The position numbers and the translations under genes were made by a program. From IMG/VR virus record IMGVR_UViG_3300020203_000404, positions 62,001-126,000 of that record: a DNA stretch of 64,000 bases; one strand, 5' to 3'. This stretch comes from a virus. Each line of letters opens with the position of its first letter. The first letter of the stretch is position 1. The notes beneath the pieces are model-generated. The model was given only the letters and a program-made list of their open reading frames with translations. It was not told the DNA's origin and made no database searches. This document shows, piece after piece, positions 9,109 to 18,369 of the stretch.

Positions 9109-10147
9109 AAACGAAAAAGTGGCTTTACGTAATCACGCAAATCGCAACATTACTTATCTACTTGATAAGCTTGCAATCAACTATACCGATCGTGGAGATG
9201 GTCTTATTCAGTCATGTTGCAAGTGTCAACAACATGGTGGAAATCGTGATAATCCCACCGCCTTTAGTTGGCGTCCAGGTCTCGGCAGGTGGGTGTGTTG
9301 GACTCATCACTGCGAAGAGTCACGAGGCAACGACATTTTTGGTCTTGTAGGTAGCATTCTCGGCATCAATTTTCTCGGCACTTCTAAGTGGATTCATGAT
9401 CGTCTATCTGAGAAGAGTATTGACGTAACTCAAGTCGCAGCCCCGCCCGAGAATCTTTATCGTGGAACGGCACTTCATACACATGAACCACTCAAGGAGG
9501 ATAATCTGCGTTTCTTGCAGATGGATCCCGAGTACCTGATTAAGCGTGGCTTTAGCAAGGAAGTACTAAGAGACTACAACGCTGGATTGTGGCAACGTCC
9601 TGGAACATTCATGCATGATCGTGTAGTGTTTCCGATTCGAGACCATGATGGATTCTTGGTTGGCTATAGTGGCCGTACTATTCATTCAGAGAAATACTTC
9701 ACTGAGAAGGGTACCGAGTATCGCAAATGGATTCATGGTCGCAACTATAATCTATGGCCAAAGCGTGGCGAACTTTTGATTAGTTCATTGCTATTCAATC
9801 TCAATAGAGCAAAGCGTTTTATGGGTCAGCAGAGGAAGATGATCGTAGTAGAGGGGCCGCTTGATGGCATGAAGCTGGAAATGTCCGGCATTCATAACTG
9901 GGTAGCGACCCTCGGAACGACATTTTGTGTCAACCACAGAACTCTATTGGTTAAGTATGGCATTACTGACGTGTACGTCGCTTATGATGACGATGAAAAC
10001 GATGCCGGTGACAAGGGACTCACGAGACTTAAGCGTGTTGTTGGTGACATCTTTAACGTTCATCAAGTTGATCTTAATGGATCGCACGATTGCGGCGAAC
10101 TTTCTATCGAACAACTTCAACTCATTTTCAAGGGTGTAGGATGCTAA
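9092..10147 (+). CDS. DnaG-like DNA primase
   Basis: The ATG at 9092 is preferred because AAAGGG lies at 9081-9086; a GTG at 9086 opens the frame but would sit on that site. The N-terminus has a CHC2-type zinc site (CCKC..., then CWTHHC about 30 residues later). The second half holds a TOPRIM domain with VVEGPLDG (conserved Glu) and AYDDDENDAGDKG (acidic DxD metal site), at roughly residues 250-310. At 351 aa it is short, without the long helicase-binding tail of bacterial DnaG. It would make RNA primers and sits directly after the helicase gene, overlapping it by 17 bases. Confidence 0.85.
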   Translation: MMKMTENEKVALRNHANRNITYLLDKLAINYTDRGDGLIQSCCKCQQHGGNRDNPTAFSWRPGLGRWVCWTHHCEESRGNDIFGLVGSILGINFLGTSKWIHDRLSEKSIDVTQVAAPPENLYRGTALHTHEPLKEDNLRFLQMDPEYLIKRGFSKEVLRDYNAGLWQRPGTFMHDRVVFPIRDHDGFLVGYSGRTIHSEKYFTEKGTEYRKWIHGRNYNLWPKRGELLISSLLFNLNRAKRFMGQQRKMIVVEGPLDGMKLEMSGIHNWVATLGTTFCVNHRTLLVKYGITDVYVAYDDDENDAGDKGLTRLKRVVGDIFNVHQVDLNGSHDCGELSIEQLQLIFKGVGC

Positions 10148-11109
10148 AACTCAAATCATGTTCACCTAGCCGTATCAAGACGTATGACATGTGTAAGTTT
10201 AAATACTGGCTTACCTATAATTGCCCTGGTCTAAAGCTTAAGACAAATTGGGGGGCGGTACATGGATCTTTATTGCATGATGTCTTGGAGAATCTTGCTA
10301 ATGAAAATGATACAGATTGGATGAGTCGTCTGTACAGGGGGTATGCTGGTGAACTTGCTACGTTAGACCGCAATGGTCAGCCTGAGATTATGGAGTCACC
10401 TCTAGTCTGGGCGAAGACTAAAGACTATCATGACAAGAAGCCTTACTGTGATACCTGTCCATATAAGCAGGGCGATATATGTGGCATCTCTAAAGAGAAG
10501 CTTGATGATCTAACGGGCTGTCCACGGAACCTGTTTGATGGTTCGGTCAGTATGCTTGAGACGACCATTAAGAAGTATAGAAATGGCATTTGGGACAAGA
10601 TGCTTCGGGACGCGAAGGGCGTTCCTATCGGCACTGAGTATTCCTTTAATATCAAGCTTACAGGCACGGACGTTCCTCTGATCGGCATTATGGATCTCGT
10701 GATCGAAGAAGATCCCGAAACGATTCACATCATCGACTATAAGAGTGGTGCTTGGGTACAAAGTTATGCTGAGTGTCGCGAAGACATTCAAGTAAAGATC
10801 TATTCAATGGCGAGCCGTAAAGAGTTCATTGAAGACGTGAACAACAAGGGATACAAATACAAGAATGTCATGTTGACTTTCGACTACTTTACCAGCACCC
10901 CCATTACTATCGCTTTTACAGCGGAAGAGGATGCTGAGACAGAAATTTCGACAGTTAAAAAGATTCATGAGATTCAAGACACCAATTGGATTGATCGTAT
11001 TGTTCGTAGTAACGAAGACTTCTCTCAGCGTTGGGCTTGGAAGTGTAAGTCGCTTTGCGATACGGAAGTGTGTGCATCTAAGTGGACGGGAAAGTTCAAG
11101 ACGGAATGA
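10141..11109 (+). CDS. RecB/Cas4-like PD-(D/E)xK nuclease with cysteine cluster
   Basis: The start at 10141 has AAGGG six bases upstream and overlaps the primase stop (ATGCTAA). The 322-residue protein opens with SPSRIKTYDMCKFKYW, the usual first motif of RecB-family nucleases. The catalytic motifs follow as GIMDLVIEE and IIDYKSG (D...DxK), with a later Q-containing helix (ECREDIQVKIYS). Cysteines occur early (MCKF), in the middle (CDTCPYKQGDIC) and at the end (WKCKSLCDTEVC), consistent with a Cas4/AddB-type Fe-S or zinc site. It probably processes DNA ends for recombination. Confidence 0.78.
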   Translation: MLKLKSCSPSRIKTYDMCKFKYWLTYNCPGLKLKTNWGAVHGSLLHDVLENLANENDTDWMSRLYRGYAGELATLDRNGQPEIMESPLVWAKTKDYHDKKPYCDTCPYKQGDICGISKEKLDDLTGCPRNLFDGSVSMLETTIKKYRNGIWDKMLRDAKGVPIGTEYSFNIKLTGTDVPLIGIMDLVIEEDPETIHIIDYKSGAWVQSYAECREDIQVKIYSMASRKEFIEDVNNKGYKYKNVMLTFDYFTSTPITIAFTAEEDAETEISTVKKIHEIQDTNWIDRIVRSNEDFSQRWAWKCKSLCDTEVCASKWTGKFKTE

Positions 11110-11684
11110 TGGCACGAATTTCAAAAGATCTGATTGACGCATACTTTCAATATGGCGTTGACATTACCAATCGAAAAGTGTTCTTGTTTGACGACGTTGA
11201 TGCCAGCAGTATTGGTGCTGTCATTAAAGGTCTATATTTAATGGAGTCTCAATATTCAAATAAGCCAATTGAACTTTTTGTAGGCTCGTTTGGTGGATCT
11301 GAATATGATATGTTTGCCCTGTATGATGTATGTCGTACATTAGTGAGTCCCATTTATACTACAGCCATTGGCAAGTGTATGTCTGCGGCACCACTGCTTG
11401 TTGCCGCAGGCGAAAAAGGACATCGCTATGCTACTCCCAATACCTTTTTCATGGTTCATGAGTCATGGGAAGAATTTGGTGCCAAAAGAGTTGATGAGCT
11501 TGAATTGGACTTAAGGCACTATAGAGTTATGGGATCCAAGTGGGGTGAATTGATGGGTAAACACAGTAACAAAACTTCTAAGTTTTGGCTAGGTCTTTGT
11601 AAAAAATCTGGCGACACTTACTTTGACGCCGAACAGGCTTTAGAGTGGGGTTTGATTGATCACATTTGGGATGAGAAGGAGTGA
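11106..11684 (+). CDS. ClpP-like serine protease
   Basis: A 192-residue ClpP-fold protein. The nucleophile is Ser93 in KCMSAAPLL and the catalytic His is His118 in FFMVHES; the 25-residue spacing equals that in bacterial ClpP. The third residue is unclear: the expected position aligns near Lys167, with Asp170 three residues away, so the triad may be shifted. The C-terminal pattern FDAEQALEWGLIDHI is typical of the family. Phages use such proteases for head maturation or to modify host proteolysis. Here the gene sits among replication genes rather than head genes. The start overlaps the nuclease stop (ATGATG). Confidence 0.75.
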   Translation: MMARISKDLIDAYFQYGVDITNRKVFLFDDVDASSIGAVIKGLYLMESQYSNKPIELFVGSFGGSEYDMFALYDVCRTLVSPIYTTAIGKCMSAAPLLVAAGEKGHRYATPNTFFMVHESWEEFGAKRVDELELDLRHYRVMGSKWGELMGKHSNKTSKFWLGLCKKSGDTYFDAEQALEWGLIDHIWDEKE

Positions 11685-11685
11685 T

Positions 11686-12366
11686 ATGTCGAAATCAGTA
11701 GTACGTATTATGTGCTGGAAACGCTCACACGTTACCGAATTGGTCATGAATAGGAGTCAGGAGCAGAAACTTGAATCGGATATTCCTAAGATGAAGAAGG
11801 TGTGTCCTGATTGCAAGCCAGAACATTCTGCCATTACGATTGTGGGTGGTGCAACAGTGTTTAGTCAAGCGAAAGGCTATCGTTGCGAGCATGGTCACTT
11901 GAGTCTAATCTCGACGCTCGGCAAGCAACTACACGTCTGTTTTGGTCCCAGTAATGATGAATTTGTGAACGTTACAGGATCGCTGGCCGATTTGCCGAAT
12001 TTGGTTGACGAGGGTTACATTGCGTGTAATCATGTAGTGGATGGAAAGATGTGCGACTGTAAGCTAACCGCTATTGATGACTCTGTTCTGAATTACCCGT
12101 CGTCTCCTGGTATCAAAACTAGAATGCGTGTTGGTGATTTGTGGGATCGTCATGGTATCGAGCCGGTACGTACAGGCAACTATGACGGACAGGGCGGCTA
12201 TAATGATAGTCGTTCACAGAAAGCTAACAACGATCGGTTGGCTCGTATGAGCAGAACACGCAATACATCGAAGGACCGTCAGCCCGGCAAGACAATCAAT
12301 AAGGCCACGAAAACAGATTACGGACATCGTAACAAGTCGTCCGTAAATCCAGACAGACTCAAATGA
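11686..12366 (+). CDS. Hypothetical protein with Cys-rich (zinc-ribbon-like) region, 226 aa
   Basis: The ATG at 11686 follows GAAGGAG with good spacing; the frame also opens upstream at 11656 without such a site. Residues include MCWK, CPDC, YRCEHGH, HVCFG, IACNH and MCDCK, giving several CxxC or CxC/H groups that could bind zinc. The C-terminal 70 residues are basic and low-complexity (Asn, Arg, Lys, Ser), suggesting nucleic-acid contact. Its stop overlaps the polymerase start (ATGA). Function unknown; a replication accessory role is only a guess from position. Confidence 0.55.
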   Translation: MSKSVVRIMCWKRSHVTELVMNRSQEQKLESDIPKMKKVCPDCKPEHSAITIVGGATVFSQAKGYRCEHGHLSLISTLGKQLHVCFGPSNDEFVNVTGSLADLPNLVDEGYIACNHVVDGKMCDCKLTAIDDSVLNYPSSPGIKTRMRVGDLWDRHGIEPVRTGNYDGQGGYNDSRSQKANNDRLARMSRTRNTSKDRQPGKTINKATKTDYGHRNKSSVNPDRLK

Positions 12367-15300
12367 ATTTCACTCACCTAAACGTTCACTCGAAGGCGTC
12401 GATGCTATATGGATCGGCCAACGTCAAGGACATCATTAAGTGTGCCAAAGACTTGGGACAAACGTCCGTCGCACTAACAGACTATTCCAATCTTTTTAAT
12501 GCGATTGAGTTTTACAAGCAGGCCAAGACTGCTGGACTAAAGCCTATTCTTGGCGTTGATATTTTCTTCTGTGAGGACGCTGAGCAGCTACGTATTCAAA
12601 AGGTGCGACAAGTTTCGCATTTGATTCTGTTGGCAGAGACGGACGAAGGTTGGAAGAATATCGCGAGGATTGTTTCGGAGGCGAATAGCGAAGCTAACTA
12701 TTATTACAATCCCCGTGTTGACTTTAAGTTGCTTGAAAAGTACAAAGAGGGTGTGATTTGTTTGACTGGCGGTAGCCTTGATGGTGTGATTGCAAGGTAC
12801 CTGTATGATAAGCCCACTGAGGATGGCAATGACGTTGAGCCCGCAGCTATTTTTAAAGCCGAGGGCATGGTACGTCGCTTCTTGAAGATCTACGATCAAT
12901 CTCATTTCTTCCTCGAAGTGCAATCTACTGGCTTAGTGCAGCAAGAACAGATCAATAGTCGCTTGCGTACTATGGCACTCAAGTATGGCATTAAGACCGT
13001 GGCGACCGGCAACGTTCACTACGTTCATCAGCATGACGCGGAGTCTCATAAGACGTTGCTGGCTATGAGCGAGAATGCCTACAGTAAGCTCACGTACACT
13101 GACTTTTCGCACGAAGAATACTACATCAAGTCTCGCGAGCAAATGCTTGCGGCTGGTCTACAAGAGGCTGAGCTTGATGTTACGAATGAGATTGCTGAGC
13201 GTTGTAACGTCACGATTGACATTAACAAGAGACGCTTACCTAAGTACGCTTTCGTGCCAGATGGCAAGACTTCTGATGAGTATTTGGTTGAGATTGCCAA
13301 CGATGGGCTTTCTCGTATTCTCAAGGTTGCTGGATCAGAACAAGACTATCAGGATCGTCTCGATCGTGAATTGAATGACATTCGCGAAATGGGGTTCTCT
13401 GACTACTTCCTCATCGTTCACGACGTGATCTCGTGGATTCACAGCAAGGAAATTTTACTCGGGCGTGGCCGTGGCTCTGCTGGTGGTAGCCTTGTGAGTT
13501 ACGCCCTCGGGATTACCAACATTGATCCACTCCAGTACGGCTTGATTTGGGAACGCTTCATGAACAAGGGGCGTGGTGGATTGCCTGACATCGACACGGA
13601 CGTGCCACGTTCGAAGCGTCAGAAGGTCTTGGAGTATGTTCGCAATCGTTTCGGTGCTGGCAACGTTGCTCAGCTTGTAACCTTCAATGGCTTGCAAGCG
13701 AGAGCCGTGCTCAAGGAAGTGTTTCGTGTGTATGACATGCCGTTCGATGAGGCCAACAAGATCACCGCGTTGGTTCCCGCGAAGAACGACGAGCACGTTG
13801 CTATCAGTCTGGATGAGGCTATCGAGTCCGTCAAGGAACTCAAAGAATACGCCGAGAAGTACAAGCCATGGTTCACCATCGCTCGTGCCCTCGAAGGTTG
13901 CTACAAGTCAACTGGTTTGCATGCTGCTGCTGTTGTGATCTCGGACGTTCCGTTTGACGAAAGTGCCTATCCTCTGACTCGTTCAAAGGATGGCGATCTA
14001 ATTTTCGGTTGGGACATGAACACGGTCGATTCTTTGAATCTGCTTAAGTTGGATATCTTGGGATTGAATACACTTGATGACATTCAGGTGACCATGGATT
14101 TGGTTGCTGAGCGTCGCAAGATTGACATCTCTCGCTCTTCTATGCCTCTGGACGATCCGATTACCTACGCCATGATTGGTCAGGGGTTTACGGTTGGTGT
14201 TTTCCAGATCGAAAAGCAGCTTGGTAGAACATGGAGCAAGAATCTTAGGCCGGAAAGTATAGAACAGCTAAGTGACTTATGTAGTATTATTCGTCCTGGT
14301 CCGCTTGACTCTGGTATGGCAACTCAATATCGCGACGTGAAGATGAAGGGGGGGGATCCGACCTACATTCATCCTGCTCTTGAGCCTATTCTCAAGAATA
14401 CCTATTCAGGTCTTTTGTATCAAGAACAGGTAATTGAGATCTGTCGTGTACTTGCTGGCATGTCTTTGATCGACGCCGACAAGGTGCGTAAGGCGATGGG
14501 CAAGAAGAAGCCCGAAGAGATGAAGAAGTGGGAACAAATCTTCACGGCTGGATGTAGCAAGAACGGGATTGACCCTGACATTGCTCTGTCTATTTGGAGC
14601 TACATCGACAAGTTCGCGGGGTATGGATTTAACAAATCTCACGGTGTCGGTTATGCTTTGATGGCTTATGAGACTGCCTATCTCAAAGCCAACTATACGG
14701 TTGAGTTCTTGTGTGCTAAGCTTTCGAATTCAGACGGCGAAGCCGAGAAACTGAGTGGTTTGGTGTACGATGCCAAACTATTTGGTATCGAAGTCACACC
14801 GCCTCGTATTACGCATGCAAATAAAGACTTCGATGTGGTCACAGACAGGCATATCGCTTTCGGTCTCACAGCCCTCAAGGGTGTTGGCGTGGCCGCTGTG
14901 GGCGACATGATCAAGTTGTCGAAGGGCCTCAAGACTTTCGACGAGATCATCTGGAAGTGGGCGACCACCAAGAGTAAGGTAACGAGTGCCACTATGATGG
15001 CGTTCATTAAAGGTGGAGCACTTGATGACGTGCAAGAAAATCGCGTTCGTGGCGTTTCACGTTTGAAGTTGCTTGATAACTTGACCGACAAGGAACGCGA
15101 GACTGTGACGCGGTTGATGCAAATTGAAACTGATGTCACTGATTGGGTGCGTTTCGTGAAATCATTGTCCGATGACAACAAGGTCGATCAGATTAAAGAG
15201 AAATATGGCGTGACAATTCCGAACGTACGTCGTCGTGCTACAATTCGTGAGCTATTACAAGAGTACGATGCTGGCGAACTCTTTGATAGTAAGGCTCAAC

Positions 15301-15650
15301 GCATTGCCTGGGAGCAGTTTTATCTTGGTATTTCACTTAGTGGTAGCGAAGCCGACATCTACAAAGCCCGCCACAAGTGCGTGGACTTGGTGAAGAACGC
15401 ATCTGCTGATATGGCTTTCGAGATTGCCGTATGTGTTGATAGCGTACGTCAAATTACAACCAAGAAGGGTGATGACATGGCCTTTGTGACAGCTCGTGAC
15501 AATACCTATCAAATGGACAACATCGTCGTTTTTCCAAGAACATTTGCTCTATCTAAAGGGCTTTTGGAATCTGGCAATGTCATTCGTATTAAAGGTAAAG
15601 TTGATGATCGTGGCTCACTGATCGCCGACGTTGTGGAAAGACTTAAATGA
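12363..15650 (+). CDS. dnaE: DNA polymerase III alpha subunit (DnaE-type)
   Basis: A 1095-residue C-family replicative polymerase. The N-terminal PHP domain begins HLNVHSKASMLYG but has TDY where the usual motif is TDH, so its metal site is probably defective. The palm has GRGRGSAGGSL followed by PDIDTDV, placing the first catalytic aspartates at Asp409 and Asp411; the third is Asp564 in LKLDILGL. A helix-hairpin-helix region (FGLTALKGVGVAAV) and a C-terminal OB-like domain follow. There is no built-in proofreading exonuclease; a separate DnaQ-like gene is at 57598-58197. It is unusual for phages, which mostly encode A- or B-family polymerases. Confidence 0.92.
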   Translation: MNFTHLNVHSKASMLYGSANVKDIIKCAKDLGQTSVALTDYSNLFNAIEFYKQAKTAGLKPILGVDIFFCEDAEQLRIQKVRQVSHLILLAETDEGWKNIARIVSEANSEANYYYNPRVDFKLLEKYKEGVICLTGGSLDGVIARYLYDKPTEDGNDVEPAAIFKAEGMVRRFLKIYDQSHFFLEVQSTGLVQQEQINSRLRTMALKYGIKTVATGNVHYVHQHDAESHKTLLAMSENAYSKLTYTDFSHEEYYIKSREQMLAAGLQEAELDVTNEIAERCNVTIDINKRRLPKYAFVPDGKTSDEYLVEIANDGLSRILKVAGSEQDYQDRLDRELNDIREMGFSDYFLIVHDVISWIHSKEILLGRGRGSAGGSLVSYALGITNIDPLQYGLIWERFMNKGRGGLPDIDTDVPRSKRQKVLEYVRNRFGAGNVAQLVTFNGLQARAVLKEVFRVYDMPFDEANKITALVPAKNDEHVAISLDEAIESVKELKEYAEKYKPWFTIARALEGCYKSTGLHAAAVVISDVPFDESAYPLTRSKDGDLIFGWDMNTVDSLNLLKLDILGLNTLDDIQVTMDLVAERRKIDISRSSMPLDDPITYAMIGQGFTVGVFQIEKQLGRTWSKNLRPESIEQLSDLCSIIRPGPLDSGMATQYRDVKMKGGDPTYIHPALEPILKNTYSGLLYQEQVIEICRVLAGMSLIDADKVRKAMGKKKPEEMKKWEQIFTAGCSKNGIDPDIALSIWSYIDKFAGYGFNKSHGVGYALMAYETAYLKANYTVEFLCAKLSNSDGEAEKLSGLVYDAKLFGIEVTPPRITHANKDFDVVTDRHIAFGLTALKGVGVAAVGDMIKLSKGLKTFDEIIWKWATTKSKVTSATMMAFIKGGALDDVQENRVRGVSRLKLLDNLTDKERETVTRLMQIETDVTDWVRFVKSLSDDNKVDQIKEKYGVTIPNVRRRATIRELLQEYDAGELFDSKAQRIAWEQFYLGISLSGSEADIYKARHKCVDLVKNASADMAFEIAVCVDSVRQITTKKGDDMAFVTARDNTYQMDNIVVFPRTFALSKGLLESGNVIRIKGKVDDRGSLIADVVERLK

Positions 15651-15862
15651 ATTACGAATACGATTTTGAAGATATTGGTCTCACGGAAGATCAACGCAAA
15701 CTTGTTGAATTGGGGATGGCAAAGGTTGAAGATCTTAATGTCATCATCAAGAAAGCAATTAACGCACGATCAAAAAACGGCTGGGAACCACTTTATCCAT
15801 TCTCTGTGCCGCTCATGTGGTTTAGACGAATTCCTCCCACACAAAAACGAAAAACTAAGTGA
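15647..15862 (+). CDS. Small hypothetical protein, 71 aa
   Basis: It starts within the polymerase stop (ATGA) and is therefore probably co-translated. The protein has an acidic N-terminal half and a basic end (PPTQKRKTK) with a NGWEPLYPFSVP segment, a turn pattern seen in several short phage proteins. There are no metal-binding or membrane motifs. Being coupled to the polymerase, it could be an accessory factor, but that is inference. It is followed by a 48-base gap before the sigma factor. Confidence 0.55.
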   Translation: MNYEYDFEDIGLTEDQRKLVELGMAKVEDLNVIIKKAINARSKNGWEPLYPFSVPLMWFRRIPPTQKRKTK

Positions 15863-15910
15863 CGGTTATGTTGATTGGTGTCATTATAATGATGGATGGA
15901 GGACTTAGAC

Positions 15911-16570
15911 ATGATGGTTGATGTATCTGACGACACAGTAGCACAGATTCTTGAACAGTATCATCCCTTTGTTCGCTACATTGCTAAACGTGCCTGTTGC
16001 TCATCTGCGACGCTTGATATCAACGACTTGTATCAGGTTGGAGATATGGCTGTTTTACGAGCGGTTAAAGCATATGATCCTTCATCTGGTACTAACATCA
16101 AGTCGTTTGTTACAAACTCCATTCGAAACGCGATCTTTAACGAGGCGGCTCGTTTTCTTGGTGTATTGACAGTTGATTTTAGAACGACCGCCTTGGCGTC
16201 TATGGCGTCAAAATTGCACGAAAAAGGACAAAGTGACGAAGAGATCGCAGTTATGTTAACTAACAAGTATGGTCGCAATTTCGATGCAGATCATGCTCGC
16301 GACTTGCGTATCACCTATAGTCGTAGACACTATACACAAGTACAAGAAGATATCACGGTAGACGGTATTGAGAATGATTTCTCGATCAGGGATCTATTGG
16401 ACAGTGTTGTAAGGGACGAGACAGATCGTATCATCCTTCATAGACGCATACTGGGTGGTCTCTCTGTAGAACAGATAGCGGCCATTCTTCATATTTCAAG
16501 AAGGGCGGTTTCCAAAAAAGAGACCCGCCTTAAGACCAGAATCAAACGAGCCCTTGAGGACGCGGCATAA
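15911..16570 (+). CDS. Sigma-70-family RNA polymerase sigma factor
   Basis: The ATG at 15911 is chosen because GGAGGA (15898-15903) precedes it; an ATG at 15896 would lie on that site. The 219-residue protein has sigma region 2 (YHPFVRYIAKR, then DLYQVGDMAVLRAVKAYD and FVTNSIRNAIFNEA). It also has a C-terminal region 4 helix-turn-helix (LGGLSVEQIAAILHISRRAVSKKETRLK). It would redirect host RNA polymerase to phage promoters, probably middle or late ones. Its stop overlaps the first glycosyltransferase (TAATG). A second, distinct sigma factor is on the minus strand at 54264-54776. Confidence 0.82.
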   Translation: MMVDVSDDTVAQILEQYHPFVRYIAKRACCSSATLDINDLYQVGDMAVLRAVKAYDPSSGTNIKSFVTNSIRNAIFNEAARFLGVLTVDFRTTALASMASKLHEKGQSDEEIAVMLTNKYGRNFDADHARDLRITYSRRHYTQVQEDITVDGIENDFSIRDLLDSVVRDETDRIILHRRILGGLSVEQIAAILHISRRAVSKKETRLKTRIKRALEDAA

Positions 16571-18369
16571 TGTATAAGAAACGAATTCTATTTGTTGGTG
16601 AAGCTAGTTTTTTGAATACTGGTTTTTCAACCTACTATCGTGAGCTGTTGCCTCGATTAGCCGCTACAGGCAAGTATGAAATTGCTGAGCTTGGCTCGTA
16701 TGCACGTCAGGACGATCCTCGTGTACAAGAGTTTATTGCTGGTCGTTGGCGTTTTTATGGCGTGATGCCGACCACTAATGAAGAGAATCAAGTTTATCAA
16801 CAGCAAAATCCGCACCCACGTACACGCGGACAGAACACTAATCAGTTTGGTGAATACAAGTTTGCTTACGCTCTTGTTGATTTTAAGCCGGATATCGTTA
16901 TTGATATTCGTGACTGGTGGATGCTTGAATTCCAAGAACGTAACATCTTTCGCCCATGGTACAAGTGGCTTGTAATGCCAACGGTTGACGCTGAACCTCA
17001 ACAAGAAGAGTGGATTCAGTCATATGAAAACGCCAACATGGTTTTGGCGTATTCGGATTATGGCATTCATACGTTGCGTCGCCAATCTTCGCTAGCTACA
17101 AACGGCAAGCGTGCCATGAAGATTTTCCCGAAGCCGATGCGTCCTGGCGTAGACATTAACTCTTTCAAGCCAACTGACAAGAAGACGAGTCGCGAACACT
17201 GGAATTTGGCCGCTGACGTACCTGTTATTGGTACCGTTATGCGTAATCAAAGTCGCAAACTCTATCCCGATCTTATTGACGCTTTTGCGTTAATGAAGAA
17301 TAAGTATAAGGGCGAGTCACAAGTTGACAAGGCTGTATTACTCATTCATTCGTGTTGGCCAGACAACATGCATTCATATGACTATCCTCGTCACGTAGCA
17401 CGCCTAGATCGTTATGAGTGGATGGCCAATCATCATAAGGGCATTCGCGGTAGCGTCTTACAATCTCTCTATTGTGATTCTTGTAAGCAGCCGTCTATCA
17501 CTTTTGCCGCCAACCTCTTTGGTCGTCCGGTTCAAGCGGGTGGACGCATTAAGCTACCGTGCTGTTATTGCGGCAAGACGGACGCTTCGCCGCCGAGCAC
17601 GCTTGGTGGCTTCGACCGCAACGATCTAGCTAAGCTATACAATCTGATGGACGTTTACGTTCAGTGTTCTATTTGTGAAGGCGACGGCATGCCTATTCAA
17701 GAAGCCAAGGCTTGTGGTGTCCCAGCCTTGGTTATGGATTACACTGCCATGCGAGAGAAGGGCCGTTACCCTGATTATTCTCATTTCAAGGAATCTGATA
17801 TCACTGAACGTAATTATACGTGCCACAAGGGTGGTGAAGTAATTAACGTTGATAGATACTATTATGAACCTGAAACTTCATGCAAGAGGGCGTTGCCTGA
17901 TATCGCTGATCTAGCACTTAAAATGCGTAACATGATTAAGGATCCAGTGCGTCTAGCGGCACTTAGTAACGAGGCTCGTGAATGCGTTGAAGAAAACTAC
18001 AACTGGGATGAGTTGTGGCATCAGTGGGAGTACGTGTTGGATAATGTCAAAATTTTGGATCGTGCCGACACATGGGATAGTCCCATCGCTCAGGTTGACG
18101 AAGTGCGTAGTATTCCTGTTCCGGCTAACCTTAGCGATGAGCAGTTTGTGAATTGGCTATACTTGAACATTCTTAAGTATCCTTCGGTGGATACCGAAGG
18201 GGCCAAGATGTGGATCTCTCACATTCAACAGGGCGTAACACGCGATCAACTCATGCAGCAATTTGTCTCGATCGGTAATCAGCAATCAAGTGCTAGCAAG
18301 ACGCGTGATCAAGTGCGACTTGAAATGAGTGATAAGCCGCCGACGAAGAAGTCGCAGGAGTTTGTATGA
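16570..18369 (+). CDS. Glycosyltransferase (GT-B, GT4-like) with cysteine insert and DUF4214-like tail
   Basis: A 599-residue protein, first gene of the glycan cluster. The GT-B fold is shown by an N-terminal nucleotide-fold start (KRILFVGEASFLNTGFSTYYREL) read in two halves and by the acceptor/donor region SICEGDGMPIQEAKACGVPALV, which carries the E-x7-E-type pattern of GT4 enzymes. Between the two Rossmann halves is an unusual insert with two cysteine pairs (YCDSCK and CCYCGK), likely a zinc ribbon. The last about 60 residues (FVNWLYLNILKYPSVD.. then GVTRDQLMQQFV) resemble DUF4214 repeats. Its stop overlaps the next transferase (ATGA). Confidence 0.75.
   Translation: MYKKRILFVGEASFLNTGFSTYYRELLPRLAATGKYEIAELGSYARQDDPRVQEFIAGRWRFYGVMPTTNEENQVYQQQNPHPRTRGQNTNQFGEYKFAYALVDFKPDIVIDIRDWWMLEFQERNIFRPWYKWLVMPTVDAEPQQEEWIQSYENANMVLAYSDYGIHTLRRQSSLATNGKRAMKIFPKPMRPGVDINSFKPTDKKTSREHWNLAADVPVIGTVMRNQSRKLYPDLIDAFALMKNKYKGESQVDKAVLLIHSCWPDNMHSYDYPRHVARLDRYEWMANHHKGIRGSVLQSLYCDSCKQPSITFAANLFGRPVQAGGRIKLPCCYCGKTDASPPSTLGGFDRNDLAKLYNLMDVYVQCSICEGDGMPIQEAKACGVPALVMDYTAMREKGRYPDYSHFKESDITERNYTCHKGGEVINVDRYYYEPETSCKRALPDIADLALKMRNMIKDPVRLAALSNEARECVEENYNWDELWHQWEYVLDNVKILDRADTWDSPIAQVDEVRSIPVPANLSDEQFVNWLYLNILKYPSVDTEGAKMWISHIQQGVTRDQLMQQFVSIGNQQSSASKTRDQVRLEMSDKPPTKKSQEFV

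Noticed and set aside
10443-10688. Minus-strand open frame of 81 codons in the Cas4-like nuclease gene
   Set aside because: A shadow of the coding strand, with no start signal and no support from context.
14693-15181. Minus-strand open frame of 162 codons inside the polymerase gene
   Set aside because: It mirrors the polymerase coding sequence; Ser/Leu-rich shadow composition and no start signal.
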